This document shows positions 39,187-48,781 of a stretch of DNA of 54,924 bases, piece after piece. A model generated the notes under the pieces. It ran no database searches. It worked only from the letters and a program-made list of their open reading frames with translations, and was not told the origin of the DNA. The position numbers and the translations under genes are program-made. The DNA lies in contig CAMLPN010000008.1 of the NCBI GenBank assembly GCA_946481965.1, positions 1-54,924 on the forward strand, in the 5' to 3' direction. Within the stretch, counting starts at the first letter, position 1. Each line of letters opens with the position of its first letter. Origin of the DNA: an uncultured Neisseriaceae bacterium. GTDB lineage: Bacteria; Pseudomonadota; Gammaproteobacteria; Burkholderiales; Neisseriaceae.

Positions 39187-39788
39187 GTGTAGAGCAGTTT
39201 ACGACTTTAGCAGCTCCAGTAGAGGCAGAGTTTAAAGATAAAGGGAGTCGCTTTCTGGCATTTGCTTATCCGGTACAAACGGAAACGGCAATCAGGCAAG
39301 AAGTATTACATAAGCGGGAACAGCATCATAAAGCTCGACACTGGTGTTATGCTTGGCGCCTTGGGGTAGATGGTAATCGATTTCGTGCTAATGATGACGG
39401 CGAACCTGCCGGAAGTGCTGGCCGACCAATACTAGGACAAATTGATTCTGCGGAATTAACTAATGTACTGGTTATTGTGGTACGCTATTTTGGCGGAACC
39501 TTGTTAGGTGTGCCTGGCTTGATTCATGCCTATAAAACAGTAACGGCACTGGCTTTGCAAAGCGCTGAAAAAATACAACAGGATGTTTGTCGACAGTTAC
39601 AGCTTAGTTGTGATTATGCCCATCTGCATGAAGCTATGCGCTGGTGTAAACAACAACAAGTAACCATACTGTCACAAGATTTACAACAACACTGTCAGCT
39701 GGAAGTTTCGGTACCTTTAGCTCGCTTTCAGAGTGGTTTGGCTGCCTTACAGCAACTTCGCACTATTAATGTTAAACTCATTGAATGA
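39183..39788 (+). CDS. yigZ: YigZ/IMPACT family protein
   Basis: The 201-residue protein has the IMPACT N-terminal domain: EFKDKGSRFLAFAYPV, HHKARHWCYAWRLG, RANDDGEPAGSAGRPIL and VVRYFGGTLLGVPGLIHAYK, followed by the small C-terminal ferredoxin-like domain. Homologues regulate translation in eukaryotes; in bacteria the role is unknown. It overlaps the threonine aldolase gene by four bases. Confidence 0.93.
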   Translation: MSVEQFTTLAAPVEAEFKDKGSRFLAFAYPVQTETAIRQEVLHKREQHHKARHWCYAWRLGVDGNRFRANDDGEPAGSAGRPILGQIDSAELTNVLVIVVRYFGGTLLGVPGLIHAYKTVTALALQSAEKIQQDVCRQLQLSCDYAHLHEAMRWCKQQQVTILSQDLQQHCQLEVSVPLARFQSGLAALQQLRTINVKLIE

Positions 39789-39859
39789 TTCCTAGAAATT
39801 AATTAATCATCACGCAGGACAAAATTCTTTCAGGACAAATTATATACAAAGGGGTAAGC

Positions 39860-41128
39860 ATGAAATTACTGGTTATAGGTAGTGGCGGACGCGAGCATGC
39901 ACTGGCCTGGAAACTAGCTCAGTCGGATAAAGTAGAAATAGTCTTTGTAGCACCGGGAAATGCTGGAACAGCCCGAGAAAATAAACTGTGTAATATTAAT
40001 CTGAGCGACCATCAGCAGCTTATACAGTTTTGTTTCGAGCAGGAAATCGATTTTACCCTCGTTGGACCCGAAGCACCATTGGCTGCCGGTATTGTGGATG
40101 ATTTTACTAAAGCTGGACTGGCAATATTTGGTCCAAGCAAATATTGCGCTCAGTTAGAAAGTTCGAAAGATTTTGCCAAAGCGTTTATGACCAAACACGG
40201 CATTCCAACAGCTGCCTATGCTACATTTAGTAATGCTCAAGAGGCTCATCAGTATATTGAACAAAAGGGTGCGCCCATCGTAATCAAGGCTGACGGACTG
40301 GCTGCTGGTAAAGGGGTTATTGTAGCGATGACACCAGACGAAGCCCATCAAGCGATTGACAGTATCTTACTGGATAATAGTATGGGTAGTGCCGGTGCCA
40401 GAGTCGTAATAGAAGATTATCTGCGGGGAGAGGAAGCAAGTTTTATCGTTATGGTTGATGGCGAGCATATACTGGCGATGGCCAGTAGTCAGGATCATAA
40501 ACGTTTACTGGATAATGATGCTGGTCCTAATACAGGCGGTATGGGTGCCTATTCCCCGGCTCCAGTAGTGACGCCTGCAGTACATCAACGTGTGATTGAT
40601 GAAATTATTAAACCGACCGTACAGGGAATGCTGGCAGCAGGACATCCTTATCGAGGATTCCTCTATGCTGGCTTAATGATTGATGAAACCGGTGCACCAT
40701 ATACTATCGAATTTAATTGTCGATTTGGTGATCCTGAAACACAGCCAATAATGTGCCGCCTACAAACTGATTTTGTGGATTTATTACTGGCTGCTTTGGC
40801 TGGTAAGCTTAATGAAACAAATGCGGTATGGTCTGAGGAAATTGCTGTGGGCGTTGTACTGGCAGCATCAGGTTACCCTTATAGTCCACGGCGCGGAGAC
40901 ATAATTGATGGTGTCGATCTGGCCAGTGAGAACGGAAAAATTTTTCATGCCGGCACATCATTTAATGCTGACAAAAAACTGATTGTCTCGGGTGGGCGAG
41001 TGTTATGTGTTGTCGGTATGGGTCAAAATGTTGCTGAGGCACAGCAGCAAGCATATGCAGCTTTAGAACCCATTAAGTTTAAGGGAATGCAATATCGAAA
41101 CGATATCGCTGCTAAAGCATTGAAATAA
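39860..41128 (+). CDS. purD: Phosphoribosylamine-glycine ligase PurD
   Basis: PurD joins glycine to phosphoribosylamine with ATP in purine synthesis. The 422-residue ATP-grasp enzyme has GSGGREHALAWKL at the start, VGPEAPLAAGIVDDF, the ATP-grasp KADGLAAGKGVIVA, the DHKRLLDNDAGPNTGGMGAY motif and the metal-binding EFNCRFGDPETQ. AAGGGG lies before the ATG. It ends 14 bases from the convergent tenA. A decayed copy of its 3' part lies at 45.3 kb. Confidence 0.99.
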   Translation: MKLLVIGSGGREHALAWKLAQSDKVEIVFVAPGNAGTARENKLCNINLSDHQQLIQFCFEQEIDFTLVGPEAPLAAGIVDDFTKAGLAIFGPSKYCAQLESSKDFAKAFMTKHGIPTAAYATFSNAQEAHQYIEQKGAPIVIKADGLAAGKGVIVAMTPDEAHQAIDSILLDNSMGSAGARVVIEDYLRGEEASFIVMVDGEHILAMASSQDHKRLLDNDAGPNTGGMGAYSPAPVVTPAVHQRVIDEIIKPTVQGMLAAGHPYRGFLYAGLMIDETGAPYTIEFNCRFGDPETQPIMCRLQTDFVDLLLAALAGKLNETNAVWSEEIAVGVVLAASGYPYSPRRGDIIDGVDLASENGKIFHAGTSFNADKKLIVSGGRVLCVVGMGQNVAEAQQQAYAALEPIKFKGMQYRNDIAAKALK

Positions 41129-41142
41129 ACCACTGCAATAAA

Positions 41143-41820
41143 TTAGATTGACCAGTCAGTCATTTGCCAGCAACCATCCCATAGTTGCCATTCCAGTCTG
41201 GCTGCTGTCAAAAAACCTTGCAGCATAGAATGAGCTATTGCAGTATCGTTTTCTGATGCCATACGATCAGCAATAGCAATAGCTATTTCGCAGTCGCGAC
41301 AATACTCGGGACAGTTATACGCCTCAATCCAACGCAAGTAGGGATTGGTGTGAATATTTTTATGGGACAATAACTGTTTACCTACCTGTTGATAAATATA
41401 AAAACACGGTAATATACTGGCAATTATCACTGGTAAAGGTTTTGTAGCCAGCTGCTGATAGAGAAAAGCAGTATAGAATAAACAGCTTGGAGTCTGTTGT
41501 GTGACCATCTCTTTATGTTGTAATAAATCCTGTTGTAAACTTTGTTCTGCCTTAATGGTTTCAGTACTGAAACGGCGAAATTGCTGGGCATCATAGTCAG
41601 ATGGGCATTTTGCAGCAATCAGATTCATAATCTGACTATAATGCTGCAAATACAAAACATCTTGTTGTAAATAAAAAATAAAATTTTCCTGTGGGAGAGA
41701 TCCATCACCCAGAGCACGAATAAAAGGTAACTGCATTATCTGCTCCAATATGGGATCAACCAACTTTCTGGCTGAGTAACTCCACCAATTCGGGTTAACG
41801 GCAAGGATATCCGTAATCAT
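41143..41820 (-). CDS. tenA: TenA family thiaminase II / aminopyrimidine aminohydrolase
   Basis: TenA hydrolyses thiamin breakdown products to recover the pyrimidine. The 225-residue all-helical protein has LPFIRALGDGSLPQENFIFY, LQQDVLYLQHYSQI with the active-site Asp54, SILPCFYIYQQVG with the nucleophile Cys139, and LEWQLWDG with the late catalytic Glu. No other thiamin gene is next to it, and I saw no TPP riboswitch upstream. It is convergent with purD. Confidence 0.92.
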   Translation of the reverse strand: MITDILAVNPNWWSYSARKLVDPILEQIMQLPFIRALGDGSLPQENFIFYLQQDVLYLQHYSQIMNLIAAKCPSDYDAQQFRRFSTETIKAEQSLQQDLLQHKEMVTQQTPSCLFYTAFLYQQLATKPLPVIIASILPCFYIYQQVGKQLLSHKNIHTNPYLRWIEAYNCPEYCRDCEIAIAIADRMASENDTAIAHSMLQGFLTAARLEWQLWDGCWQMTDWSI

Positions 41821-42969
41821 AGTAATATCAAATGAAGAGTGATAAAAACAAAGATATTAACATTGCCAGACAGTAGACAAAATATTACCGATCGAAATGC
41901 GGATCCAGCTAAAAGCCTACTATTTTACTAACAAGGTAGAAGTGAATTTTAGTGATTTTATGAAGGTTATCATTGTTACCAAGCTAAAAGACTAATAGAG
42001 AATAGATCGGAATTTTATTCACAATGATATGATGGAACTAGCCTATGGTTAAAAAGATATCCACAAAATTTGATTAAAAGTACACGCAATCAATCTAATG
42101 TGAATAGATTTCTGCTAATTTGGCAACCTCAAAAATATTATATAATGGTGTTTGAAGATAGTGCTTATTTCAAAACACTTATTTTTTGTGGATAAATTAA
42201 GAATAATAGATCAATATTTTATTAATAGTCGAAATAAGCCTATTATTTCAGCTAAACTCATCGCGCTATCTGCGATTGAACTAAAATAAATTAATAAGAT
42301 CACTAAAAATAAAAATCAATATGGTTTTTAAATTTATAGTAAAACCTTTAGACTAAAGTTTTTAGCAGTAAATAATATATATTTTTTAGTAAATTCTTAA
42401 GCAATATTGTGGATAATTAGGTGAGCTACTATTTATAAATTAGCTGATTCATTTGATTTGCATTTACTGTATAGAAAATTTCCAGTCTCATAATTAATCA
42501 TATTCATACTTTTATAGCTGACCATTAAATATGAAATCCACAATAAAAAATATCTATCCACTACAAAAATCTTCAGATACCATAGACAAAGATGTATACA
42601 AATACAAAAACTGAGCAATTAATATCGATTATAACTTTGTCCACAGATTAAAGATAAAAATATTATTTTCAGAAAATTCAAATACAGATAATTAATCGTT
42701 TTACTTAATGAAAAATATTTGCCGAATATCATATAGCCATAGTCATTTTGCTCTTTATTAATGGGTTAATTAAATCAAACCTGTTTATCCACAATAATAA
42801 TATTTTTTGCAAAAAACCTAAATTAGTTATTACAATATTAATTCTGTACTTATTGGAGTGCCTATCTTTATAAATAAATTTATACAAAATTAATAAAGTA
42901 GTGTGGATAACTTTATTATATTCGTGTAAATTTAACATTACATAGCAGAAAGCTTTTTTAAGAACATCC
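41821..42969. other. Gene-poor AT-rich region with clustered DnaA-box sequences (oriC-like candidate)
   Basis: This 1.15-kb stretch has no supported gene. It holds TTATCCACA in exact form at 42187-42195 (-), 42408-42416 (-), 42785-42793 (+) and 42902-42910 (-), TTATTCACA at 42015-42023 (+), and several one-mismatch copies (near 42058, 42534, 42551 and 42639). High AT content and box clustering are features of replication origins. dnaA and dnaN are not here, and I cannot test GC skew. Confidence 0.4.
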
Positions 42970-43043
42970 GCGGATATGATGTAGTGGTAGCATAACTGCT
43001 TCCCAAGCAGTTCGGGCGGGTTCGAATCCCGTTATCCGCTCCA
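42970..43043 (+). tRNA. tRNA-Gly (anticodon CCC)
   Basis: A full cloverleaf can be drawn: acceptor GCGGATA pairs perfectly with TATCCGC, the anticodon arm is ACTGC-TTCCCAA-GCAGT with anticodon CCC, the T arm is GCGGG-TTCGAAT-CCCGT, and the D loop has GTGGTAG. The CCA end is encoded. This isoacceptor reads GGG, a rare codon in an AT-rich genome. Confidence 0.97.
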
Positions 43044-44272
43044 ATGATTGATCGTATCATTTTAATTATTAAGAAGAAAATAGCTTGTTTTGGTATGATA
43101 AGAAATAGAATATAAAAAAAGAATAGGAATAAAATTTGCAAATAAAAATCATCGTATAACATCGTGGTGAATTTATTTTCACGGCTTTCTATTTTCAAAG
43201 ACATGTTATTCAAATATGTATATATAGGGAATAAAGCTTGAGAAATATGACCAAAAGAATTTGGCAGAAAACACCCGATATTTCCATGCAGTCGCTAAGG
43301 TGTACAAATCATAATAATATCAGATCATGCTGCTTATCTGTAGATAAATATATTAACTGACTGAAATAGAAAATTAACATATCATAATTTGAAGATTATT
43401 TTGATGGGTATGATGATACATAAAACAAAATAAAGCAAAATAAATTTTTCAATATTAATCAGTATGATATAACTGGTCAGAGAATTAAATTCTGACTATA
43501 AAATAGCAAGTGGTTAATTATGAGTTAGGTTAATTATTAAGTTAATCATTAGAAAATGTACACTGTTCTACGTTAACAAATCATCTTTGTGCATAAGTAT
43601 ATGTTGTCAAAATATGGAAAATTCTCATTGCTAATGATTAATGTATTCAGGCATTTCTTATTATACTTATAATTTTTTCTATATATATTAAAATACCAAG
43701 TAAAATCTTTAACTTGTTAGTTAAATATGAATTTAACTTTTATGAATTGATTAAACCATATCTAGAATTGGTATGGCGATTTTTATTGCTACTTTTCAGC
43801 CAATCTACTATATATTATCAATCATCGAGTAGCTACTTTTTCAGAATTAACCAAGCTTATAGCTAAATCAATTTGCTTGTTGATTTTCTGTGTATAACTA
43901 TTTTCTATTGTAGTGGAATAAAATTGTCTGTGTTATATAACCATTAGTTAAATAATAGTTTTACCCTAATTTTTTCTCTGGATGAAAAATAGAGCTGACC
44001 AAATATAATGCTGAGGGGATAATCATCGCTATATATTGGTAATAAAAAATGATTAAATAATGTTTTATTTAGTAAACAATAATTGAAAAATATTAATTAA
44101 ATTTATTACAATATAGCTACATTGTATTTTTTTTATTATATTTTGTCAATAATATAATTAAATTGATTTTAAATGTATGATTTTTCGGATTTATTTGTGT
44201 TAAATAAAATTAGTATGCAAATGAAAATGATATTAGCAGTATTGATAATTAACCAAGGGTGTTGTTTATAAT
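43044..44272. other. 1.2-kb AT-rich gap after tRNA-Gly
   Basis: A weak 6-bp hairpin (AATGAT/ATCATT) followed by TTTT at 43043-43063 may end the tRNA transcript. TGTGCATAA (43588-43596) and TGTGTATAA (43889-43897) are minus-strand TTATNCACA matches extending the cluster to the left. No gene is supported. Confidence 0.45.
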
Positions 44273-45085
44273 ATGGAATTGATAAATAAAATAACAGGTG
44301 TTTTTCCTGAGCGTTCTTTAAAAGTAAATAAGCTGAAAAATGAAGCTAATTCACGACAAATAGTAAGAGTATTCGGTATATTTTTTTGCTTATTATTAGG
44401 GATATATTTAGCGGTGGATAATTATCCAGATTTGATTGATGATTATAAAATATCTCGCAATCCAATTGTTGTCGATCATGAGGTTAGTGGTGAATGCAGG
44501 GGTCGACGCATGATTACTCATTGTTCCGTAAAAATTAATAAGGTTGGTGGTGGTATTATTAAGAAAGATTTTTCTTTTTTGGGAAATAGCAAAAGCTATC
44601 ATGTACAAGTCATAGCTTCCGCTGATAATCCATCGTTAATGACACTGGATTTAGCGATTAAAACTATGTTTAATCGATTTTTGATTGTTACGGCTCTTAT
44701 ACTAGCAATATTATGGGCGATTTGGTTAATGGTTGATCTATTATGCAGGGCACGTAATTCCGCAAAAATTATTGATGAAATAAATGGACATAAATTGAAA
44801 CCAGTTAGCGTTCCGGTTAAGCTTAAATTTCTTCAGACAATAACAATAGCAATATACAAGGGAAAAGATACACAGGGTAAGAATAATAAATATTCAGCTA
44901 CTTTTAATTCTAAAACAGATGGTGGTCCTATTGTACTCAAGCAGCATTCAAAAAAGAAATACGATGTTTTAGGTGTAGTCAGCGATAATAATCCTACACC
45001 TATTATTCTTGATGAAAATTTTTCCCGTTGCGATTTTACAGATGAAGAGATTCGCAGAATCAGTGAAATTTTGCAAAAAGGATAA
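44273..45085 (+). CDS. Two-pass inner-membrane protein of unknown function
   Basis: The 270-residue product has a cytoplasmic N-terminus, helix 1 at about 31-48, a ~85-residue loop, helix 2 at about 135-157, and a ~110-residue C-terminal soluble part. With positive residues at both ends, the loop should be periplasmic. It contains Cys75 and Cys84 in a Cys-x8-Cys arrangement that could be a disulphide. The C-terminal part (IYKGKDTQGKNNKYSATFNS) is Lys-rich. I recognise no family. It stands alone and ends at a strong terminator. Confidence 0.75.
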   Translation: MELINKITGVFPERSLKVNKLKNEANSRQIVRVFGIFFCLLLGIYLAVDNYPDLIDDYKISRNPIVVDHEVSGECRGRRMITHCSVKINKVGGGIIKKDFSFLGNSKSYHVQVIASADNPSLMTLDLAIKTMFNRFLIVTALILAILWAIWLMVDLLCRARNSAKIIDEINGHKLKPVSVPVKLKFLQTITIAIYKGKDTQGKNNKYSATFNSKTDGGPIVLKQHSKKKYDVLGVVSDNNPTPIILDENFSRCDFTDEEIRRISEILQKG

Positions 45086-45148
45086 ATATTGCTCACAGGC
45101 AATATGAACTTGTTACCAATTTTTAAATATTATCTGTTGTTTGAGGTA

Positions 45149-45176
45149 AAAAAGGGCGAAAATTACGCCCTTTTTT
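45149..45176 (+). terminator. Intrinsic terminator after the two-pass membrane protein gene
   Basis: AAAGGGCG (45151-45158) pairs with CGCCCTTT (45166-45173) around a 7-base loop, followed by more Ts. The stem can extend by two A-T pairs. Confidence 0.9.
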
Positions 45177-45264
45177 ATTAATCATCACCAATATTTAAAA
45201 TTTAACTGCTAGATTGTTTTGTAAACATTATGAGTGAGGCAAAGCAAAATCTATTAATTCATTT

Positions 45265-45465
45265 ATATAGAGATTTTTTATTTAGAAAATAATGATTAAT
45301 AAATTTGTGCACTATATGCCATTGAATTTAAACGTTCTTTTAGTAATGCTGAAACACAGCCAATAATATGCCTTCTATAAACTGATTTTGTGGATTTATT
45401 ACTGGCTGCATTGAGTTGGTAGATTTAATGAGACTTAGGCAGTTTGGGCAGGGGAAAAAATACAT
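45265..45465 (+). pseudogene. Decayed fragment of purD
   Basis: About 200 bases align with the 3' third of the intact purD gene. The best block is 45351-45413 against 40736-40798, 63 bases with five differences by eye, all substitutions. Outside it the match falls off with substitutions and at least one indel, and the frame has stops. It corresponds to the stretch that encodes the EFNCRFGDPETQ and TDFVDLLLAAL part of PurD. Both copies are on the plus strand, 4.6 kb apart. Confidence 0.85.
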
Positions 45466-45560
45466 TACAATAAATGCTCTAAGTATTTCGGGATTGGTTT
45501 TATCCAATCGACTAATCTGTACAGCATTAGCGTATAAATTTTTTTCCTGACATTCATTAT

Positions 45561-45893
45561 TTAGTCTGATTTAACCTGTACAAAACCATTTTCATCAATT
45601 TCTACCACATAATGAGCAACTGAGTAATGTTCATCTTCTAGACAATATCCATCTTTCAGACGAAAACGCTGCTTTTTCAGCGGACTGGCTACCCATAACT
45701 CATTTTCATGTTCACCAATAATCCCCCGAGAAAGCACACTGGCATTGGCAAAAGGATCAATATTACTGATCGCATAAAGCTCATCACTATTGTAAGGGCG
45801 AAAAATCGCCACATGCTCTTTTCCAACTAAAGCGCATACCCCTGTTTCAGGTAAAATATCTTCAAGTTTACAAACTGTAATCCATTGACTCAT
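45561..45893 (-). CDS. nirD: Nitrite reductase (NADH) small subunit NirD
   Basis: The 110-residue NirD has the Rieske-like fold: WITVCKLEDILPETGVCALV at the start, VAIFRPYNSDELYAISNIDP, then LSRGIIGEHENELWVASPLKKQRF. The Cys/His ligands of a true Rieske cluster are absent, as usual in NirD. AGGAG precedes its ATG inside the end of nirB, and only three bases separate the genes, so they are coupled. It stabilises or supports NirB in ammonium-forming nitrite reduction. Confidence 0.96.
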   Translation of the reverse strand: MSQWITVCKLEDILPETGVCALVGKEHVAIFRPYNSDELYAISNIDPFANASVLSRGIIGEHENELWVASPLKKQRFRLKDGYCLEDEHYSVAHYVVEIDENGFVQVKSD

Positions 45894-45896
45894 AGT

Positions 45897-48419
45897 TTAT
45901 TCTCCTAATATAGCTTGACGTTCTTCAAAGGTAGCTGGTCGATGCTGTTGCCGTTCAGCTACAAATTGGACATTATCGTCACGCTTAGGACTATTAATAA
46001 AATGAGCAAATCGAATTTGGGCTTCAGGGCTATCAACAGTTTCTTTCCATTCACATACAAAAAGCTTACGAATGCGAGCCATCTCTTTTTCGAGTTCGTC
46101 ATTGATGCCTAATTTGTCATCAATAATCACACTACGTAAATAGTCCATACCACCTTCAAGGTTTTCAAACCAGACTGAAGTCCGTTGTAATTTATCCGCT
46201 GTACGAATATAGAACATCAGAAAACGATCTAAATAGCGAATAAGGGTTTCTCTATCTAGATCTGCGGCTAACAGATCAGCATGGCGTGGTTTCATACCAC
46301 CATTACCACAAACATAAAGATTCCAACCCTTTTCCGTTGCAATAACGCCAATATCTTTTCCCTGCGCTTCAGCGCATTCACGGGTACAGCCTGAAACCCC
46401 GAGTTTAAATTTATGAGGTGCCCGAATACCTTTATAACGATTTTCTAATTCGACCCCTAAACCGACACTATCGCCAACCCCAAAGCGACACCAAGTACTA
46501 CCTACACAAGTTTTTGCCATACGTAATGCTTTGGCATAGGCATGACCACTTTCAAAACCGGCATCAATAAGTTCTTTCCAAATAGCCGGAAGATCATCTT
46601 TTTGAGCACCAAATAAACCTATACGTTGTGAACCAGTAATTTTTGAGTAGAGATGATATTTTTTCGCAATCTGTCCGACAGCAATTAATCCTTCTGGAGT
46701 AATTTCACCACCAGCACTACGAGGAATAATGGAATAGGTACCATTTTTCTGGATATTACCTAAAAAGACATCATTACTATCTTGCAAAGGTACAAGATCG
46801 GGCTTGAGAATATAATTGTTCCAACATGAAGCTAATATTGAACCAACCGTTGGTTTACAAACTTCACAGCCATAACCTGTACCATGTTTTTTAATCACTT
46901 CATCAAACGAGGTTAATCCTTCAACCCGTATTAAATGGAAAAGTTCTTGGCGGGAATATTTAAAGTGCTGGCAAAGCGCATGACTAACCTCGATACCTTG
47001 TTTTGCCAGTTCCAGATTAAGAATTTGTGTCACCAGTGGAATACAACCTCCACACCCCGTACCAGCTTTTGTTTCTGCTTTAATCGCAGCAACAGTATGA
47101 CAACCGGCATGAATAGCCTGAACAATCTTCGCTTTTGTGACATCAAAGCAAGAACAAATTTGTGCAGTATCGGGTAACGCATCAGCACCTAATGCAGGCT
47201 TAGCACCGGCATGAGAAGGTAAAATTAGACAATCAGGGTGCTCAGGTAAATCCATATTATTGAGCATCAGCTGCAATAAATTACTATAATCTGTTGTATC
47301 GCCTACTAAGACCGCACCTAATAGTTTTTTATTATCATTAGATACTACTAGTTTTTTATAAACTGGTACATTTTCGTCCAAATAAACATAACTTCGGCAG
47401 CCGATAGTTTTGGCTTTCGCGTCACCGATACTACCAACATCCACGCCCATTAACTTGAGTTTGGCGCTCATATCGGCGCCTTCAAATTTAGCACTTTCTC
47501 CGATTAAATGGGCTGAGGCAACTTGGGCCATTTTATAACCTGGTGCTACTAAACCAAATACTCTGCCTTCCCAACAAGCACACTCGCCAATGGCATAAAT
47601 ATCTGGATCCGAGGTTTGACAATAATCATTGATCACAATGCCACCGCGAGCACCTATTTCCAGTTCACACGCTTTGGCCAATTGGTCGTTAGGTCTGATG
47701 CCAGTTGAAAAAACAATAAAGTCAATTTCAAGTGATGAACCATCCGCAAATTGCATAATTTTGCCAGACGGTGTATGAATAATTTCTTGGGTATTTTTAC
47801 TGGTATGAACCCCTACGCCCATCTCTTCGATCTTTCGACGCAGCTGGTCGCCACCCATCGCATCCAGTTGCTCTGCCATGAGTACCGGTGCAAATTCAAC
47901 AACATGGGTTTGAATACCCAGATTTTTAAGTGCACCGGCAGCTTCCAGCCCCAGTAAACCACCGCCAACAACCGCGCCGGTTTTACAGTGATTAGCACAC
48001 TCACGAATTGCATCAAGATCTTCAATAGTTCGATAAACAAAACAATCTGCTCCATCAGCACCTTTAATTGGTGGTACCCATGGGTAAGAACCAGTGGCAA
48101 TAATCAATTTATCATAGGAAACAATTCGACCAGTTTGTGAATGGATCTCTTTTCGCTGGCGATTAATTAAAATGGCTCGTTCATTGAGTAAAACATTGAT
48201 ATTATTTTCTTCATATAACCCTTCACGTACCAATGAAAGTGCTTCAGCGGTATAGTCTGAAAAGTAAGATGAGAGATGAACACGGTCGTATGCTATACGT
48301 GGTTCTTCACAAAAAATAGTAATATTGAATTGATTAGACTGCATTTTATCGATAAGCTCTTCAATAAAACGGTGTCCAACCATCCCATTACCAATGATAA
48401 CAAGATTGGTTTTACTCAT
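45897..48419 (-). CDS. nirB: Nitrite reductase (NADH) large subunit NirB
   Basis: NirB reduces nitrite to ammonium in the cytoplasm with NADH, FAD, Fe-S clusters and siroheme. The 840-residue product has the FAD/NAD domain (LVIIGNGMVGHRFIEEL; AVVGGGLLGLEAAGAL; DIYAIGECACWEG), two BFD-like Fe-S segments (ICSCFDVTKAK with CGGCIPLV; CEVCKPTVGSIL), and the siroheme/4Fe-4S domain (GSTWCRFGVGDS; GVSGCTRECAEAQGKD; NLYVCGNGGMKP). I start at the ATG at 48419, which has GGAG six bases upstream. cysG, encoded nearby, supplies siroheme. Confidence 0.98.
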   Translation of the reverse strand: MSKTNLVIIGNGMVGHRFIEELIDKMQSNQFNITIFCEEPRIAYDRVHLSSYFSDYTAEALSLVREGLYEENNINVLLNERAILINRQRKEIHSQTGRIVSYDKLIIATGSYPWVPPIKGADGADCFVYRTIEDLDAIRECANHCKTGAVVGGGLLGLEAAGALKNLGIQTHVVEFAPVLMAEQLDAMGGDQLRRKIEEMGVGVHTSKNTQEIIHTPSGKIMQFADGSSLEIDFIVFSTGIRPNDQLAKACELEIGARGGIVINDYCQTSDPDIYAIGECACWEGRVFGLVAPGYKMAQVASAHLIGESAKFEGADMSAKLKLMGVDVGSIGDAKAKTIGCRSYVYLDENVPVYKKLVVSNDNKKLLGAVLVGDTTDYSNLLQLMLNNMDLPEHPDCLILPSHAGAKPALGADALPDTAQICSCFDVTKAKIVQAIHAGCHTVAAIKAETKAGTGCGGCIPLVTQILNLELAKQGIEVSHALCQHFKYSRQELFHLIRVEGLTSFDEVIKKHGTGYGCEVCKPTVGSILASCWNNYILKPDLVPLQDSNDVFLGNIQKNGTYSIIPRSAGGEITPEGLIAVGQIAKKYHLYSKITGSQRIGLFGAQKDDLPAIWKELIDAGFESGHAYAKALRMAKTCVGSTWCRFGVGDSVGLGVELENRYKGIRAPHKFKLGVSGCTRECAEAQGKDIGVIATEKGWNLYVCGNGGMKPRHADLLAADLDRETLIRYLDRFLMFYIRTADKLQRTSVWFENLEGGMDYLRSVIIDDKLGINDELEKEMARIRKLFVCEWKETVDSPEAQIRFAHFINSPKRDDNVQFVAERQQHRPATFEERQAILGE

Positions 48420-48702
48420 AATAAGCTCCAATTTTATTTTAATTCAATACTTTAATTTATAACTAATTGTTATTGTATGTAACTTTGTCAAGAATATAAT
48501 TATCCTCAAGGATTACCACTTTAGTAGTAGTAAATATAATAATATTTAAAACAATGAATTATGTAATAACGCTATTTAAATTAAATTAAATTAATCGATA
48601 GATTCCAGTAAAAATATTAAATTTATCGGCATCTAATCATAAAAGATGAAATTAACATCGGTATGATGCTTATGTGTGACAGGGCAGAAATATTAAGAGT
48701 AA
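48420..48702. promoter_or_regulatory. Divergent nirB / response-regulator promoter region
   Basis: The AT-rich spacer between nirB and the response regulator should carry both promoters. I searched for an FNR-type TTGAT-N4-ATCAA and an NsrR-type palindrome and found neither in convincing form. Regulation by the adjacent NarL-type protein is inferred from position only. Confidence 0.4.
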
Positions 48703-48729
48703 ACCATAACAAGGAACATAGGTTATGGT
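48703..48729 (+). promoter_or_regulatory. Hairpin overlapping the start of a leader mini-ORF
   Basis: ACCATAAC (48703-48710) and GTTATGGT (48722-48729) are perfect complements. The 11-base loop AAGGAACATAG contains a Shine-Dalgarno, and the ATG of a short ORF (48725) sits in the right arm, so the stem could limit its translation. Confidence 0.5.
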
Positions 48730-48778
48730 AGTATTCAAAGCTAAAAAGACTATTCCATTCGAAATGATAGAAGAGTAA
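48725..48778 (+). CDS. Possible 17-residue leader peptide upstream of the response regulator
   Basis: ATG to TAA encodes MVVFKAKKTIPFEMIEE. AAGGA lies 10 bases upstream. The stop is three bases before the ATG of the response regulator, whose own ribosome site (AGAAGAG) is inside this frame, an arrangement compatible with translational coupling. Alternatively it is a chance frame. Confidence 0.35.
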   Translation: MVVFKAKKTIPFEMIEE

Positions 48779-48781
48779 GCG

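Noticed and set aside
41821-41900. TPP riboswitch upstream of tenA
   Set aside because: No thi-box elements such as CTGAGA with GGGGTGC spacing were seen.
42938-43213. 91-codon minus-strand frame across the tRNA-Gly
   Set aside because: Its NGIRTRPNCLGSSYATT stretch is the antisense translation of the tRNA, a well-known false protein.
48420-48431. Four-codon TTG extension of nirB
   Set aside because: It covers the GGAG ribosome site of the better ATG at 48419.
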